Of a stretch of DNA of 64,000 nucleotides, positions 32,091 to 40,229 are shown piece after piece. The first letter of the stretch is position 1; every line of letters begins with the position of its first letter. The stretch comes from an uncultured bacterium (GTDB lineage Bacteria > Muiribacteriota > Ozemobacteria > Ozemobacterales > Ozemobacteraceae), in NCBI GenBank assembly GCA_937949615.1, contig CALEDQ010000008.1:62001-126000 (forward strand), written 5' to 3'. A program made the position numbers and the translations under genes. The notes under the pieces are model-generated. The model had not been told where the DNA came from. It did no database searches and saw nothing but the letters and a program-made list of their open reading frames with translations.

Positions 32091-33532
32091 CTGGGTCTCC
32101 CAACTAATGCGCCTTTGCTGATGGCATAAATGTCATCGGTAACCATCTGGAAACAAACGTTGCGGCCTTCTGCCTTCGCCCGTTCTTCCAGTTTTTCGCG
32201 GTGATAAGCCATGATATCGTCACTGAGGGCGAGATTGCCCTTGTTGAACACTCTGATAAAACCGTTGTTGTCGCGCATCGGCAGAATCTTGCCGTGATTG
32301 TAAACAGAAGGCGCGAACGGAACATCCATGACGCCGGCTTCGAAAGCGGCGACGATACCGGCTTCGATATCGCCGTTACCGAGACGGTAGACGGCTTCCA
32401 TGATGCTTCTGACTTCTTTTTCGATCTGTTCGATTTCGACGCGGTGTTCGCTGCCGATCGGGAATTTCTGGTCGCGCAGCATGCTGACCGCCTGGCGGGT
32501 GCAGCGCAGGCCCTGCGCGTTGGCTTCCTTGGTCGGAATGCCCATCGCTTCGTGCGGCGACTTGACGATGACCTTGTCGGCACCGGCAAGAACGGCGACG
32601 GCAGCACCCCAGCTGATAACGCCGAAAGCTTTGGCTTCATCTTCGGGGAACCCGCCCATCCACTGATGGAAAACGGTTGTCAGTTCATAATCCTTGAAAC
32701 CCTCGCGGGCAAAGAATTCGTGCGCCAGATTCTTCAGCGAAATCAGGGCTGCGACATCCTGAAACAGGTTGCCACCCTGACCGTAGCCGAGGGTGATCGA
32801 TTTAACACCCTGACGCAGGGCCAGAATGCCTTCGATGATCGCGACGACGTGACTGACGAACGGCGGCACCAGAGTGCCGGTCAGCGGACCAAACGGTTCG
32901 CGGTTGATGTGAATGCCGTTTTCTTCGTAGATACCGACGAGGCGGTCAACGTATTTCCAGTCGTCGATCGACTTCTGCAGCGGCACTTTCTTGGTGTAGG
33001 GAATATTGTATGAAATCCCGCCGCCTTCATAGCTGGTAAAGCCGCCGGCAAGGGTAATTTCGGCGAGAAGTCTGGCATCGGGGGTGCCGTGGCGCACCTG
33101 AATCGGCGATTTGACCGCTTCGGTCACCTGGCGGCAGCCGGTGAGCCCGTGGTTGACTGCCGGAAAACCGTTGAGCAGTGAAGTGCGTGCCTGCAGTGAT
33201 TTTTCGATACCGACGGCGGCTTCCTGGTAGCGGTTCTGGCGGGTGTAGGCGTCGATGGTGGTGGGCAGCAAATCGGCTTCGCCTTCATTTTCGAGATACT
33301 GCAGCAGTTTGATGTGGTCCTGAATCAGGGCGACGCCGGCGCGGGGCTGCAGCAGGGTCTTGCCTGCCTGTGAAGCCTTGCGCATGGCGACGGCGAAGTT
33401 TTTGGCTTCGGGAATAGCTTTCTGGTAGGCAATGCCCTCTTCGAGGCTCAGGCCATGGCCGGTTGGCCAGGTCTGCAGTATTTCCTGGCGGATTTCGTTG
33501 AATTTTTCGATGCTAAGCTTTGATGAACTCAC
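32087..33532 (-). CDS. glmE: Glutamate mutase epsilon subunit
   Basis: Catalytic (beta/alpha)8 subunit of adenosylcobalamin-dependent glutamate mutase, which turns L-glutamate into 3-methylaspartate. 481 residues, about the size of the clostridial subunit (483). Characteristic blocks: LLQPRAGVALIQDHIKLLQYLENEGEADLLPTTIDAYTRQNRY, FPAVNHGLTGCRQVTEAVKSPIQVRHGTPDARLLAEI, SYEGGGISYNIPYTKKVPLQKSI and LGYGQGGNLFQD. Overlaps glmL by 20 bases and mal by 4 bases, indicating tight coupling of the subunits and the next enzyme. Confidence 0.97.
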   Translation of the reverse strand: MSSSKLSIEKFNEIRQEILQTWPTGHGLSLEEGIAYQKAIPEAKNFAVAMRKASQAGKTLLQPRAGVALIQDHIKLLQYLENEGEADLLPTTIDAYTRQNRYQEAAVGIEKSLQARTSLLNGFPAVNHGLTGCRQVTEAVKSPIQVRHGTPDARLLAEITLAGGFTSYEGGGISYNIPYTKKVPLQKSIDDWKYVDRLVGIYEENGIHINREPFGPLTGTLVPPFVSHVVAIIEGILALRQGVKSITLGYGQGGNLFQDVAALISLKNLAHEFFAREGFKDYELTTVFHQWMGGFPEDEAKAFGVISWGAAVAVLAGADKVIVKSPHEAMGIPTKEANAQGLRCTRQAVSMLRDQKFPIGSEHRVEIEQIEKEVRSIMEAVYRLGNGDIEAGIVAAFEAGVMDVPFAPSVYNHGKILPMRDNNGFIRVFNKGNLALSDDIMAYHREKLEERAKAEGRNVCFQMVTDDIYAISKGALVGRPR

Positions 33533-34967
33533 GTTGGCAAGGCTCCTTAACTTCGTAATGTTGCGTTACAGTAAGTGATGAAACAGCGGTTAAAGCACAT
33601 TGTCGTGGGAACTTTTCCGCCAGGTTACCTAAAAGTGGAAGAATATAGTCGTTATCAGTGAGATAAACGAACTTTTCGGGCAACAGCGGCGTCTTTTCGG
33701 TCGGCAGCACCGCCCGGTCAGGAATCGCGACCGCTGAGCCCTCGCGCGCCATGGCCGCCAGATAACCGCCGGTGCCGACGATACGGCTGACACGGCGCAG
33801 GTCTTTGCCGCTCTGGGCCCATACACGGCCTTTGGCGGTAAAAACTTCTTCGATGCTGCCGGCGTGGCGCATCAGCGAGTGATAGATGCAGGCCCCGGCC
33901 AGCAGACTGTCGTAATATTTTTCGATGGCATTGGCCGGCAGATGCCCGGTATTGGTGGTCAGGCCCATAACATAATTTTTCAGAGCCGCCAGCTGTTCGG
34001 TCGAAAAGTCAGAAACGGCCGCCAGATAGGCTTCGCCGGTTTCGAAGGTCGATTCGGCGCTGACGCGCATGCCCAGGTCACCTTCGACGGTGCGCTTGAG
34101 CTTTGGCTCGACGATGCCCTTCATGATCGTGCCAGAATCTGGGTTGTAGGCATCGGCGAACGAATAAAAGTCGGTGGTGGCACCGCCCATGTCGATCAGG
34201 GCAAAATTCTGCCAGCCTTCGATGTTTTCGCCGACCACGCGCACGAGATTGAGAACGGCGAGCGGCGTCGGCACGGGCTGAGTGGCAAAAGCGGCCACCA
34301 GACGATCGAGGCCTTTTCCGGAGACGATGCGATCGAGAAACACCCGGCGGATCGCTTCGCGCACCGGCTCGATGTTGAGGCGACCAAAATCGGGCATCAG
34401 GTTTTCGCAGATCACCAGTTCGCGGTCGGCGAGCAGGTCGCTGACGCGGTCGACGGCGGCGTTGTTGCCGGCATAAACGATGGTGCCGTTAAAACCGGAA
34501 GCCGCGAGTGCCTGAGCATTCTCGGTCACATAGCGCTCGTTACCACCGTCGGTACCGCCGCAGAGCAGCAGAATGTCGGGCTGAGCCTTTTCGATTCTGC
34601 TGATACAGCTGCGGGTCAGTCGATACGGGTATGAGGCGCAGATGCGGGCGCCGGCCGAAAAAGCCGCCAGGCGGGCGATCTGCAGCGACATCTCGGGCAC
34701 CAGGCCAACCACGGCGACTTTGAGGCCGCCCTTCGCTGATGACGAAAAATAGACCGGGCATGGCGCATCAGCAGCGGTAAGGTTATGCCAGTCGGCACCC
34801 GGGCTGAGCTGCTGCACCACGGTAAAAAAGCCATCGGGCAGGTAATCGACGGTCGTCGGCGTCACGGCACGGGCCTCAACCACAAAGCGGTCTTCAGCGA
34901 GCCTGAAGATGGCGCCCTTGGTGTAGGTCGAGCCGATATCGACGCAGATTACCCGGTTACTGGTCAT
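33513..34967 (-). CDS. glmL: Glutamate mutase reactivating factor MutL/GlmL
   Basis: 484 residues, ASKHA (actin/Hsp70-like) ATPase fold: phosphate-1 loop VICVDIGSTYTKGAIF, ILLLCGGTDGGNERYVTENA, adenosine-type VYAGNNAA and phosphate-2 loop FALIDMGGATTDFYSF, then RTVEGDLGMRVSAES. In glutamate mutase loci this protein exchanges damaged cobalamin for fresh cofactor using ATP. It lies between glmS and glmE, the usual order, and its start directly follows the glmS stop. Confidence 0.95.
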   Translation of the reverse strand: MTSNRVICVDIGSTYTKGAIFRLAEDRFVVEARAVTPTTVDYLPDGFFTVVQQLSPGADWHNLTAADAPCPVYFSSSAKGGLKVAVVGLVPEMSLQIARLAAFSAGARICASYPYRLTRSCISRIEKAQPDILLLCGGTDGGNERYVTENAQALAASGFNGTIVYAGNNAAVDRVSDLLADRELVICENLMPDFGRLNIEPVREAIRRVFLDRIVSGKGLDRLVAAFATQPVPTPLAVLNLVRVVGENIEGWQNFALIDMGGATTDFYSFADAYNPDSGTIMKGIVEPKLKRTVEGDLGMRVSAESTFETGEAYLAAVSDFSTEQLAALKNYVMGLTTNTGHLPANAIEKYYDSLLAGACIYHSLMRHAGSIEEVFTAKGRVWAQSGKDLRRVSRIVGTGGYLAAMAREGSAVAIPDRAVLPTEKTPLLPEKFVYLTDNDYILPLLGNLAEKFPRQCALTAVSSLTVTQHYEVKEPCQREFIKA

Positions 34968-35387
34968 TTATCTGGCCTTTGCAGCAATATCTGCCTTGAG
35001 CATTTCAGAAACCTTTTCGAGCGAGCAGTCTGGCCCGAAAACGCGATCATAGCCCATCTTGAGAAACTTTTCTTCGACCTGCGGAAACGGCGTTTTGCCA
35101 ACCACGAGATTGCCGCCAACGTAAAGAAGAAGATCTTCGAGGCCTTTTTCGATACATTTTTCACGCAGACCGGCGCAGTCGATTTCGCCATGGCCATACA
35201 GCGACGAAACGAGAATCGCCTTCGCGTCGGTCTCAATCGCGGCGGCGATGAATTCTTCCTGGCTGACCATGACGCCAAGGTTGGTAACCTTGAAGCCGGA
35301 TTCGGTAAACCAGGCTTCGAGAATCTTGTTCCCGACCGAATGGCAGTCGAACCCGATCACGCCCAGTACAATATTGGTTGCTGACAT
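34968..35387 (-). CDS. glmS: Glutamate mutase sigma subunit (B12-binding)
   Basis: 139 residues, the usual length. The cobalamin-binding D-x-H-x-x-G motif is at D14, H16 and G19 (GFDCHSVG), and the lower-axial His is H16. The lipid-loop serine region LVSSLYGHGE and YVGGNLVVG, which line the nucleotide tail pocket, are present. It pairs with GlmE to form the AdoCbl-dependent mutase. Starts 2 bases after the GntR-type regulator gene. The symbol glmS also names an unrelated glucosamine synthase; mutS has been used for this subunit too. Confidence 0.97.
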   Translation of the reverse strand: MSATNIVLGVIGFDCHSVGNKILEAWFTESGFKVTNLGVMVSQEEFIAAAIETDAKAILVSSLYGHGEIDCAGLREKCIEKGLEDLLLYVGGNLVVGKTPFPQVEEKFLKMGYDRVFGPDCSLEKVSEMLKADIAAKAR

Positions 35388-35389
35388 AG

Positions 35390-36745
35390 TTATTTCCTTG
35401 TTTGGTTGATTAAACTTCTGATCAATTCTTCGAGATGCAGCAGTGAACCACGTTCAATCTGATATTCAAAATCAATCAGCTGACCGCCATTCAATCTGAA
35501 ACGGTTGATTACCCTGAGATGCTCGCCAGAAAGCTGAGCAGCAAAACCAGGTGGCGTAACCAGCACCGATCTGTCTGAGACAAAGCTCTCAAATTCTTCG
35601 GCAGTTTCAAGCTCCGTATTGAATCCTTTTACATCGCCCTGAAAACCAGATTTCTGCAGCCAGCCCCTGATTATGGAAAAAAATCTGCCGCTCTGGTGCA
35701 GCACCCCTGCCCTGCTGCCATTTTCGAGTCTGGCAAGCGCGATCAGAGTTGCCTGGGTCGGGGCGACAATTACCGGTACAACTTTGCCAGCCATTTTCGG
35801 CGCCAGTTTGCGCAGTTCTTCGACATGATTCGAGGTTGTCAGAATAAGATCGAAAGGTTCGAGCATCGCATCGGCCGATGCGGCGGCATGCAGGTCGGTC
35901 AGTAGAATTCTGGCGGTATTCATGTGCGTCAACATCGCCAGTTGCTTTTGGTATATACCAAGCGCTTCCGGGTTGCAGTCGACCGACGCGATGGCAAAGT
36001 GCGAAACCTGTTCGCGGCGGCGGGCAAGCATCAGACCAAAAAGGTCATTGATCTGCTTGTAATTGAAGCCAAGATCTTCGAGGTCGATGATAGCATCGGT
36101 CAATATCTGGTCTGCCTGTTCAGCCCGGCTTGGATAAGAAGAGGCGCCAGAAGCGTTTTCAGCCACAGCAGATCCCGAGGCCCCGATAACCGGCTCAAAT
36201 TCTTCAGTATCCGGCCGTAATTGATTTCGACCTCTTAAAACACGTAAATTGTCACCCAGACTTCGACTTCTTATACCATTTGCCAGGTTGGCACTGACTT
36301 CATCCGGATCGCCTGAACCATTTGTCCGTTCAGTCTGAGTTTTTGCCAGATGGCTCTTACCATTTGCTGAACAGTTCTGGCGATTCTCGCGACTGCCCGC
36401 GCCCGATGAACCGGCAGCTTTTCGGCGGGTGTCGCTGCCGAGGTCTTCACTTTTATAATCAGCGTGGGTATCGGGAGGTCCGTCATAGACTTCGCCTTCA
36501 GTGTCGAGAGCGACGGTGCTGCCGCGACCACGGGCCGCCACGATATACCTCTGGTGCACCAGCGACTCATAGGCCTTCTTGACCGTACCACGGGCAATCT
36601 TAAGCTGCAGCGCCAGTTCGCGCTCGGGCGGCAGGTGCTCGCCACGGCGCAGGCGGCCAGACCTTATAAGAGCAGCAATCTGCTCGCTGATCTGCCTGTA
36701 TATAGGCGTTTCTGAGCTTTCGTCGATTTTAAGGCGAAGATACAA
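35390..36745 (-). CDS. GntR-family regulator of the glutamate mutase operon
   Basis: 451 residues if started at the TTG at 36745 (sequence LYLRLKIDESSETPIYRQIS), which has GGGG about 8 bases upstream; ATG starts further upstream would run through the promoter and palindrome and are rejected. Residues 10-75 are a GntR winged helix (TPIYRQISEQIAALIRSGRLRRGEHLPPERELALQLKIARGTVKKAYESLVHQRYIVAARGRGSTV). About 100 residues of Ser/Arg/Asn-rich disordered sequence follow, then a C-terminal alpha/beta domain of about 240 residues (FAIASVDCNPEALGIYQKQLA, FDLILTTSNHVEELRKLAP, VVPVIVAPTQATLIALARLE) likely to bind an effector. It is first in the operon and presumably represses it. Confidence 0.85.
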   Translation of the reverse strand: MYLRLKIDESSETPIYRQISEQIAALIRSGRLRRGEHLPPERELALQLKIARGTVKKAYESLVHQRYIVAARGRGSTVALDTEGEVYDGPPDTHADYKSEDLGSDTRRKAAGSSGAGSRENRQNCSANGKSHLAKTQTERTNGSGDPDEVSANLANGIRSRSLGDNLRVLRGRNQLRPDTEEFEPVIGASGSAVAENASGASSYPSRAEQADQILTDAIIDLEDLGFNYKQINDLFGLMLARRREQVSHFAIASVDCNPEALGIYQKQLAMLTHMNTARILLTDLHAAASADAMLEPFDLILTTSNHVEELRKLAPKMAGKVVPVIVAPTQATLIALARLENGSRAGVLHQSGRFFSIIRGWLQKSGFQGDVKGFNTELETAEEFESFVSDRSVLVTPPGFAAQLSGEHLRVINRFRLNGGQLIDFEYQIERGSLLHLEELIRSLINQTRK

Positions 36746-36770
36746 TTTATTTGCCCCGGGAATATTTTGG

Positions 36771-36790
36771 TATAGTCCAATTGGACTATA
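36771..36790. promoter_or_regulatory. Perfect 20-bp palindrome, probable GntR operator
   Basis: TATAGTCCAA at 36771-36780 is followed immediately by its exact reverse complement at 36781-36790. It covers the -10 box and start point of the regulator's promoter, as expected for autorepression by a GntR dimer. Confidence 0.75.
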
Positions 36791-36813
36791 TATACCAATC
36801 GACAAAAAGTCAA
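36785..36813 (-). promoter_or_regulatory. Sigma-70-type promoter of the glutamate mutase operon
   Basis: Minus strand TTGACT (36813-36808), 17-base spacer, TATAGT (36790-36785). The -10 lies inside the palindrome. The leader to the TTG start would be about 30 bases. Confidence 0.7.
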
Positions 36814-36916
36814 CCGCTCTTAAGTTTTTAGTAAAAATCAAAGCAAGATGTGCTATTCTCGTTTCGCCTGCCAGATCAGCTGTTGGGCAGAGATAGACTT
36901 TCGCGGGAGGGCCAGC

Positions 36917-39271
36917 ATGGCCAGAGAAATCGAGAAGAAACTTAAATTCGAAGAAAAATTGCGCGACCTCACCTTTCAACTACTCTCATGCAATGATGTT
37001 TCCGCTTTTCTGATGGGCATCAGGGCCGAACTTCTCGAACTTTTCAACGTGCAGGCTTTTTCGATATACATCTTCGACAAGGAAACCGACGAACTGCGCG
37101 CCCGTTTTGGCTCTAACAATGATCTCGAAGAGATTCACATTCCGGTTTCACCGGCGAGTCTTGCCGGCTATGTTGCCATGACCCGCGAAGTCATTCAGGT
37201 AAATGATGCCTACGACGACGACGAGCTGCGCGCCATTACCGTCGGCCTCAAATTCGACAAACGCTGGGATAAGGCCAATAAATTCCGCACCAAATCGGTT
37301 CTCGTCGCACCGCTCGATTTCAAAGGGCACCTTCTCGGGGTCATGCAGCTGATCAACAAGCTCGAAGACGAAACCTTCACCACTTTCGACCGCTCGGCCT
37401 GCCAGAAGTTCGCACGCACTCTCGCCCTGGCGATGTTCAACGTTCAGCGTCTGACACAGACCAGAAGCATGCCGGGCAAATACGATTATCTGGTGCTCAA
37501 TAACAACCTGACCCAGCAGGAACTCACCCAGGCCATGCAGACAGCCCGCACCATGCGTGAGCCCCTCGAAAAAATTCTGCAGACAAAGTTCAATATTGAC
37601 CGCGGTACAATCAACAACGCCCTGAGTTTTTTCTATAAAAAACGCTTTGTTCCTTTCCAGACTGATATCAAGATCGCAACCGGCCTGCTCGCCGACGTCA
37701 AACCCGATTATCTGCGCAAACATTTCTGGGTGCCGATCATTCTTGAAAACGGTGAGACAGCGGTTCTCGTCACCGACCCGAACGAAATAGACCGCATGGA
37801 TTCTGTGGCGGCTGTAATGCGCGGCAACCGCTACACGCTGCTGATCAGCTCCCACGAAGATATTCTCAGATTCATCGACCACTGGGAACTGGGCGGCGCC
37901 AGCCAGCAGCCCGGCCGAACCGCAGCACCCGCAGGCGCCCCATCTTCTCAGCCGGGCAAGCCTGTTTCCGGAAAAAGCGCGACCGGCGCAAAAGCTTTGC
38001 AGACTCAGTCAGTCCGCCAGGTCGACGCCTACGATTCAATGATCGATGGCGATGAAGCTGAGGGTGACGGTACCATCGTCAGACTTGCCAATCAGATTAT
38101 CGAAGAAGCTTACACGCATGGCGTTTCAGACATTCACATCGAGCCCTGCCGCGACAAGGAAACCCTGGTCAGATACCGAAAAGACGGCTCCTGCTACACT
38201 GCTAAAACCCTGCCTTACAATCAGGGCGCCCCGCTGATTTCGCGCTTCAAAATCATGGCAAACATCGATATCTCGCAGCGGCGCATTCCGCAGGACGGCA
38301 AAATCAGGACCAATGTGCAGGGCCGGATCGTCGAACTGCGCGTCGCCACCATGCCGACCGTCAACGACCAGGAAGACGTCGTGCTGCGCATTCTCGCCAG
38401 CGCCGAACCCTGGCCGCTCGAAAAACTCAACCTGATGAAACCGACGATGAATCAGTTCAAAGCCGCGCTTGAAAAGCCATACGGCATGATTCTCGTCGTC
38501 GGCCCCACCGGTTCAGGCAAAACCACGACTCTGCACGCCGGCCTCGGCTACCTCAACCACCCGCAGAAAAAGATCTGGACCGCTGAAGACCCGGTCGAAA
38601 TCACACAGTATGGGCTGCGTCAGGTTCAGATCAACAACAAGGCCGGCCTGACCTTTGCGGCCGCCATGCGCTCATTTCTGCGCGCCAACCCAGACGTCAT
38701 CATGGTCGGTGAAATGCGCGACATCGAGACTGCCAGTATCGCCATCGAAGCCTCGCTGACCGGCCACCTGGTATTATCGACGCTGCACACGAATTCGGCG
38801 CCCGAGACGGTCAACCGCCTGCTCGACATGGGCCTCGAACCGATCTATTTCGCCGAAGCCCTGATCGGAATCATGGCGCAGCGCCTGGTCAAGTCATTCT
38901 GCCCGGCCTGCCGCACCCCGCATGCGCCGACTGCCGAAGAAAAGCGCACCATTATCGAAGAATTCGGCCCCGAATTATGGAACCAGCGCATCAAAGTGCC
39001 GCTCAACGAATGGGAAAACCACTTTAAAATGTACAAGGCCAACGGTTGCGAAAAGTGCAATTACACCGGCTACAGCGGCCGCCTTGGCATCTATGAATAC
39101 CTGCACAATTCTGACGACCTCAAACGCCTGATCCACAATAAGGCCAGAGTGGCCGAAATTCGCCAGAAAGCCACCGAAGAAGGCATGTGGACCCTGAAAA
39201 TGGACGGTATCACGAAGGTTCTTAAAGGCGAAACCTCGCTGCAGCAGATAATGGCCGCCGCCATGAAGTAA
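36917..39271 (+). CDS. GAF-domain PilB/GspE-type secretion ATPase
   Basis: 784 residues from ATG 36917 (GGGAGGG 5 bases upstream). A GAF domain occupies about residues 15-180 (FQLLSCNDVSAFLMGIRAELLELFNVQAFSIYIFD). A GspE/MshEN N-terminal domain follows at about 190-325 (LTQQELTQAMQTARTMREPLEKIL). The type II/IV secretion ATPase core is at 380-784: Walker A GPTGSGKTTT, Asp box WTAEDPVEI, Walker B VGEMRDIETASIAIEASLTGHLVLSTLHTN, and a zinc four-Cys motif split as FCPAC and CEKC. It should power pilus assembly or secretion. No pilin or PilC gene is adjacent. The GAF domain may link assembly to a small-molecule signal. Confidence 0.92.
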   Translation: MAREIEKKLKFEEKLRDLTFQLLSCNDVSAFLMGIRAELLELFNVQAFSIYIFDKETDELRARFGSNNDLEEIHIPVSPASLAGYVAMTREVIQVNDAYDDDELRAITVGLKFDKRWDKANKFRTKSVLVAPLDFKGHLLGVMQLINKLEDETFTTFDRSACQKFARTLALAMFNVQRLTQTRSMPGKYDYLVLNNNLTQQELTQAMQTARTMREPLEKILQTKFNIDRGTINNALSFFYKKRFVPFQTDIKIATGLLADVKPDYLRKHFWVPIILENGETAVLVTDPNEIDRMDSVAAVMRGNRYTLLISSHEDILRFIDHWELGGASQQPGRTAAPAGAPSSQPGKPVSGKSATGAKALQTQSVRQVDAYDSMIDGDEAEGDGTIVRLANQIIEEAYTHGVSDIHIEPCRDKETLVRYRKDGSCYTAKTLPYNQGAPLISRFKIMANIDISQRRIPQDGKIRTNVQGRIVELRVATMPTVNDQEDVVLRILASAEPWPLEKLNLMKPTMNQFKAALEKPYGMILVVGPTGSGKTTTLHAGLGYLNHPQKKIWTAEDPVEITQYGLRQVQINNKAGLTFAAAMRSFLRANPDVIMVGEMRDIETASIAIEASLTGHLVLSTLHTNSAPETVNRLLDMGLEPIYFAEALIGIMAQRLVKSFCPACRTPHAPTAEEKRTIIEEFGPELWNQRIKVPLNEWENHFKMYKANGCEKCNYTGYSGRLGIYEYLHNSDDLKRLIHNKARVAEIRQKATEEGMWTLKMDGITKVLKGETSLQQIMAAAMK

Positions 39272-39276
39272 TAAAA

Positions 39277-39311
39277 CCGCCCGCTGCCAGGTTTTAACTG
39301 TCAGCGGGCGG
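39277..39311 (-). terminator. Terminator between convergent PilB-like and cupin genes
   Basis: Stem CCGCCCGCTG (39277-39286) with complement at 39302-39311. On the minus strand it is followed by TTTTATT, so it terminates the cupin gene; it probably also stops plus-strand transcription. Confidence 0.75.
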
Positions 39312-39338
39312 CTTCGAAAAACGACGAAGCGTCAGTTA

Positions 39339-39887
39339 TTATTCGCCGGCGATCGGCTGATCGAGGTGACCGGCTCTGACAACCTTATATTCACCGGTCT
39401 CGGTATTGAGATCGTAAATATTGAAGTTGGTTTTGATATCGAAACCTTCGGTATGAACCGCAAAATTGACCGAAGCCGAACCCTTTACTTCACAACTGCG
39501 GATGCGATGAAACACATAGCACGGCCAGACCAGCATGGCTGCGCCATCATAGGCAAGTTCGCCATCGATGACGATGCGATCCGGGGTAACATCAACCTTG
39601 AGAACACGCCCGAATTTCTTCGTATAGATCTCGACATGGCGCTCACCATGAAGAACCATAAGATTGTCGGCCTGATAAGGGTGCATATACCAGGGGCGCT
39701 TAACTTCGCCAACCGGCCCGGGCGAAACGGCCCCGGTGGTATGAATTACCCGGTCGAACGCATCGACATGTGGCAATTCTTTCTTTTCGAGACAATCAAA
39801 ATTTACGCCAGGGGTGCGGCGCAGAACTTTCAGCGGAATAATCTTATAAAGGCCTTCGATTTCCTGTGCTACTTTGGTTGCAGGCAT
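39339..39887 (-). CDS. Cupin-like protein, unknown substrate
   Basis: 182 residues with a single double-stranded beta-helix pattern: WYMHPYQADNLMVLHGERHVEIY in the first half (His/Glu-type metal positions) and MLVWPCYVFHRIRSCEVKGSASVNFAVHT in the second. No signal peptide. The enzyme or sensor role cannot be told from sequence. It has GGAGG before the start, a likely extended -10 promoter (TGC-TATACT on the minus strand at 39938-39930) and its own terminator, so it is monocistronic. Confidence 0.65.
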   Translation of the reverse strand: MPATKVAQEIEGLYKIIPLKVLRRTPGVNFDCLEKKELPHVDAFDRVIHTTGAVSPGPVGEVKRPWYMHPYQADNLMVLHGERHVEIYTKKFGRVLKVDVTPDRIVIDGELAYDGAAMLVWPCYVFHRIRSCEVKGSASVNFAVHTEGFDIKTNFNIYDLNTETGEYKVVRAGHLDQPIAGE

Positions 39888-40229
39888 TTTATCCTCCAGA
39901 AAATATTAATTACATGATTAATTTCGAACAGTATAGCACACAGCAGTCACTTCGCTCTCAATATCAGATACCCGCAAACGCACTGAATGCCATGCTTAGC
40001 AGCCATTATGCTTTAATTCAACTACAGTTTAACTGAAAAGCCTCCATGTAATTATCGCTCTGGGAATCAACCGGAAAGAAATACGAGCATCCTTAATCAG
40101 CAGGGATTTCAGGCTTTCCTGGCGGCTAAAATGAAATTTACCTGATCAGACAAACCTGTGATAGAATCAACGTTAAAGATCAGCAACCGGCAAAAAATGG
40201 ATCAAGGGATACAAAAGAGAAACAGCGGA
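39888..40229. other. Non-coding stretch between divergent cupin and kinase genes
   Basis: 342 bases hold the cupin promoter (TGCTATACT on the minus strand, 39938-39930) with ATTAAT repeated at 39905-39910 and 39917-39922, and a weak plus-strand promoter-like pair TTTACC..TAGAAT (40137-40142, 40162-40167). A 40-codon frame from 39914 has no ribosome site and is not called. Confidence 0.4.

Noticed and set aside
33864..34634. 256-codon plus-strand open frame opposite glmL
   Set aside because: Antisense shadow of a conserved ASKHA protein.
39914..40036. 40-codon plus-strand frame upstream of the hybrid kinase
   Set aside because: No ribosome site, overlaps the cupin promoter, no recognisable sequence.
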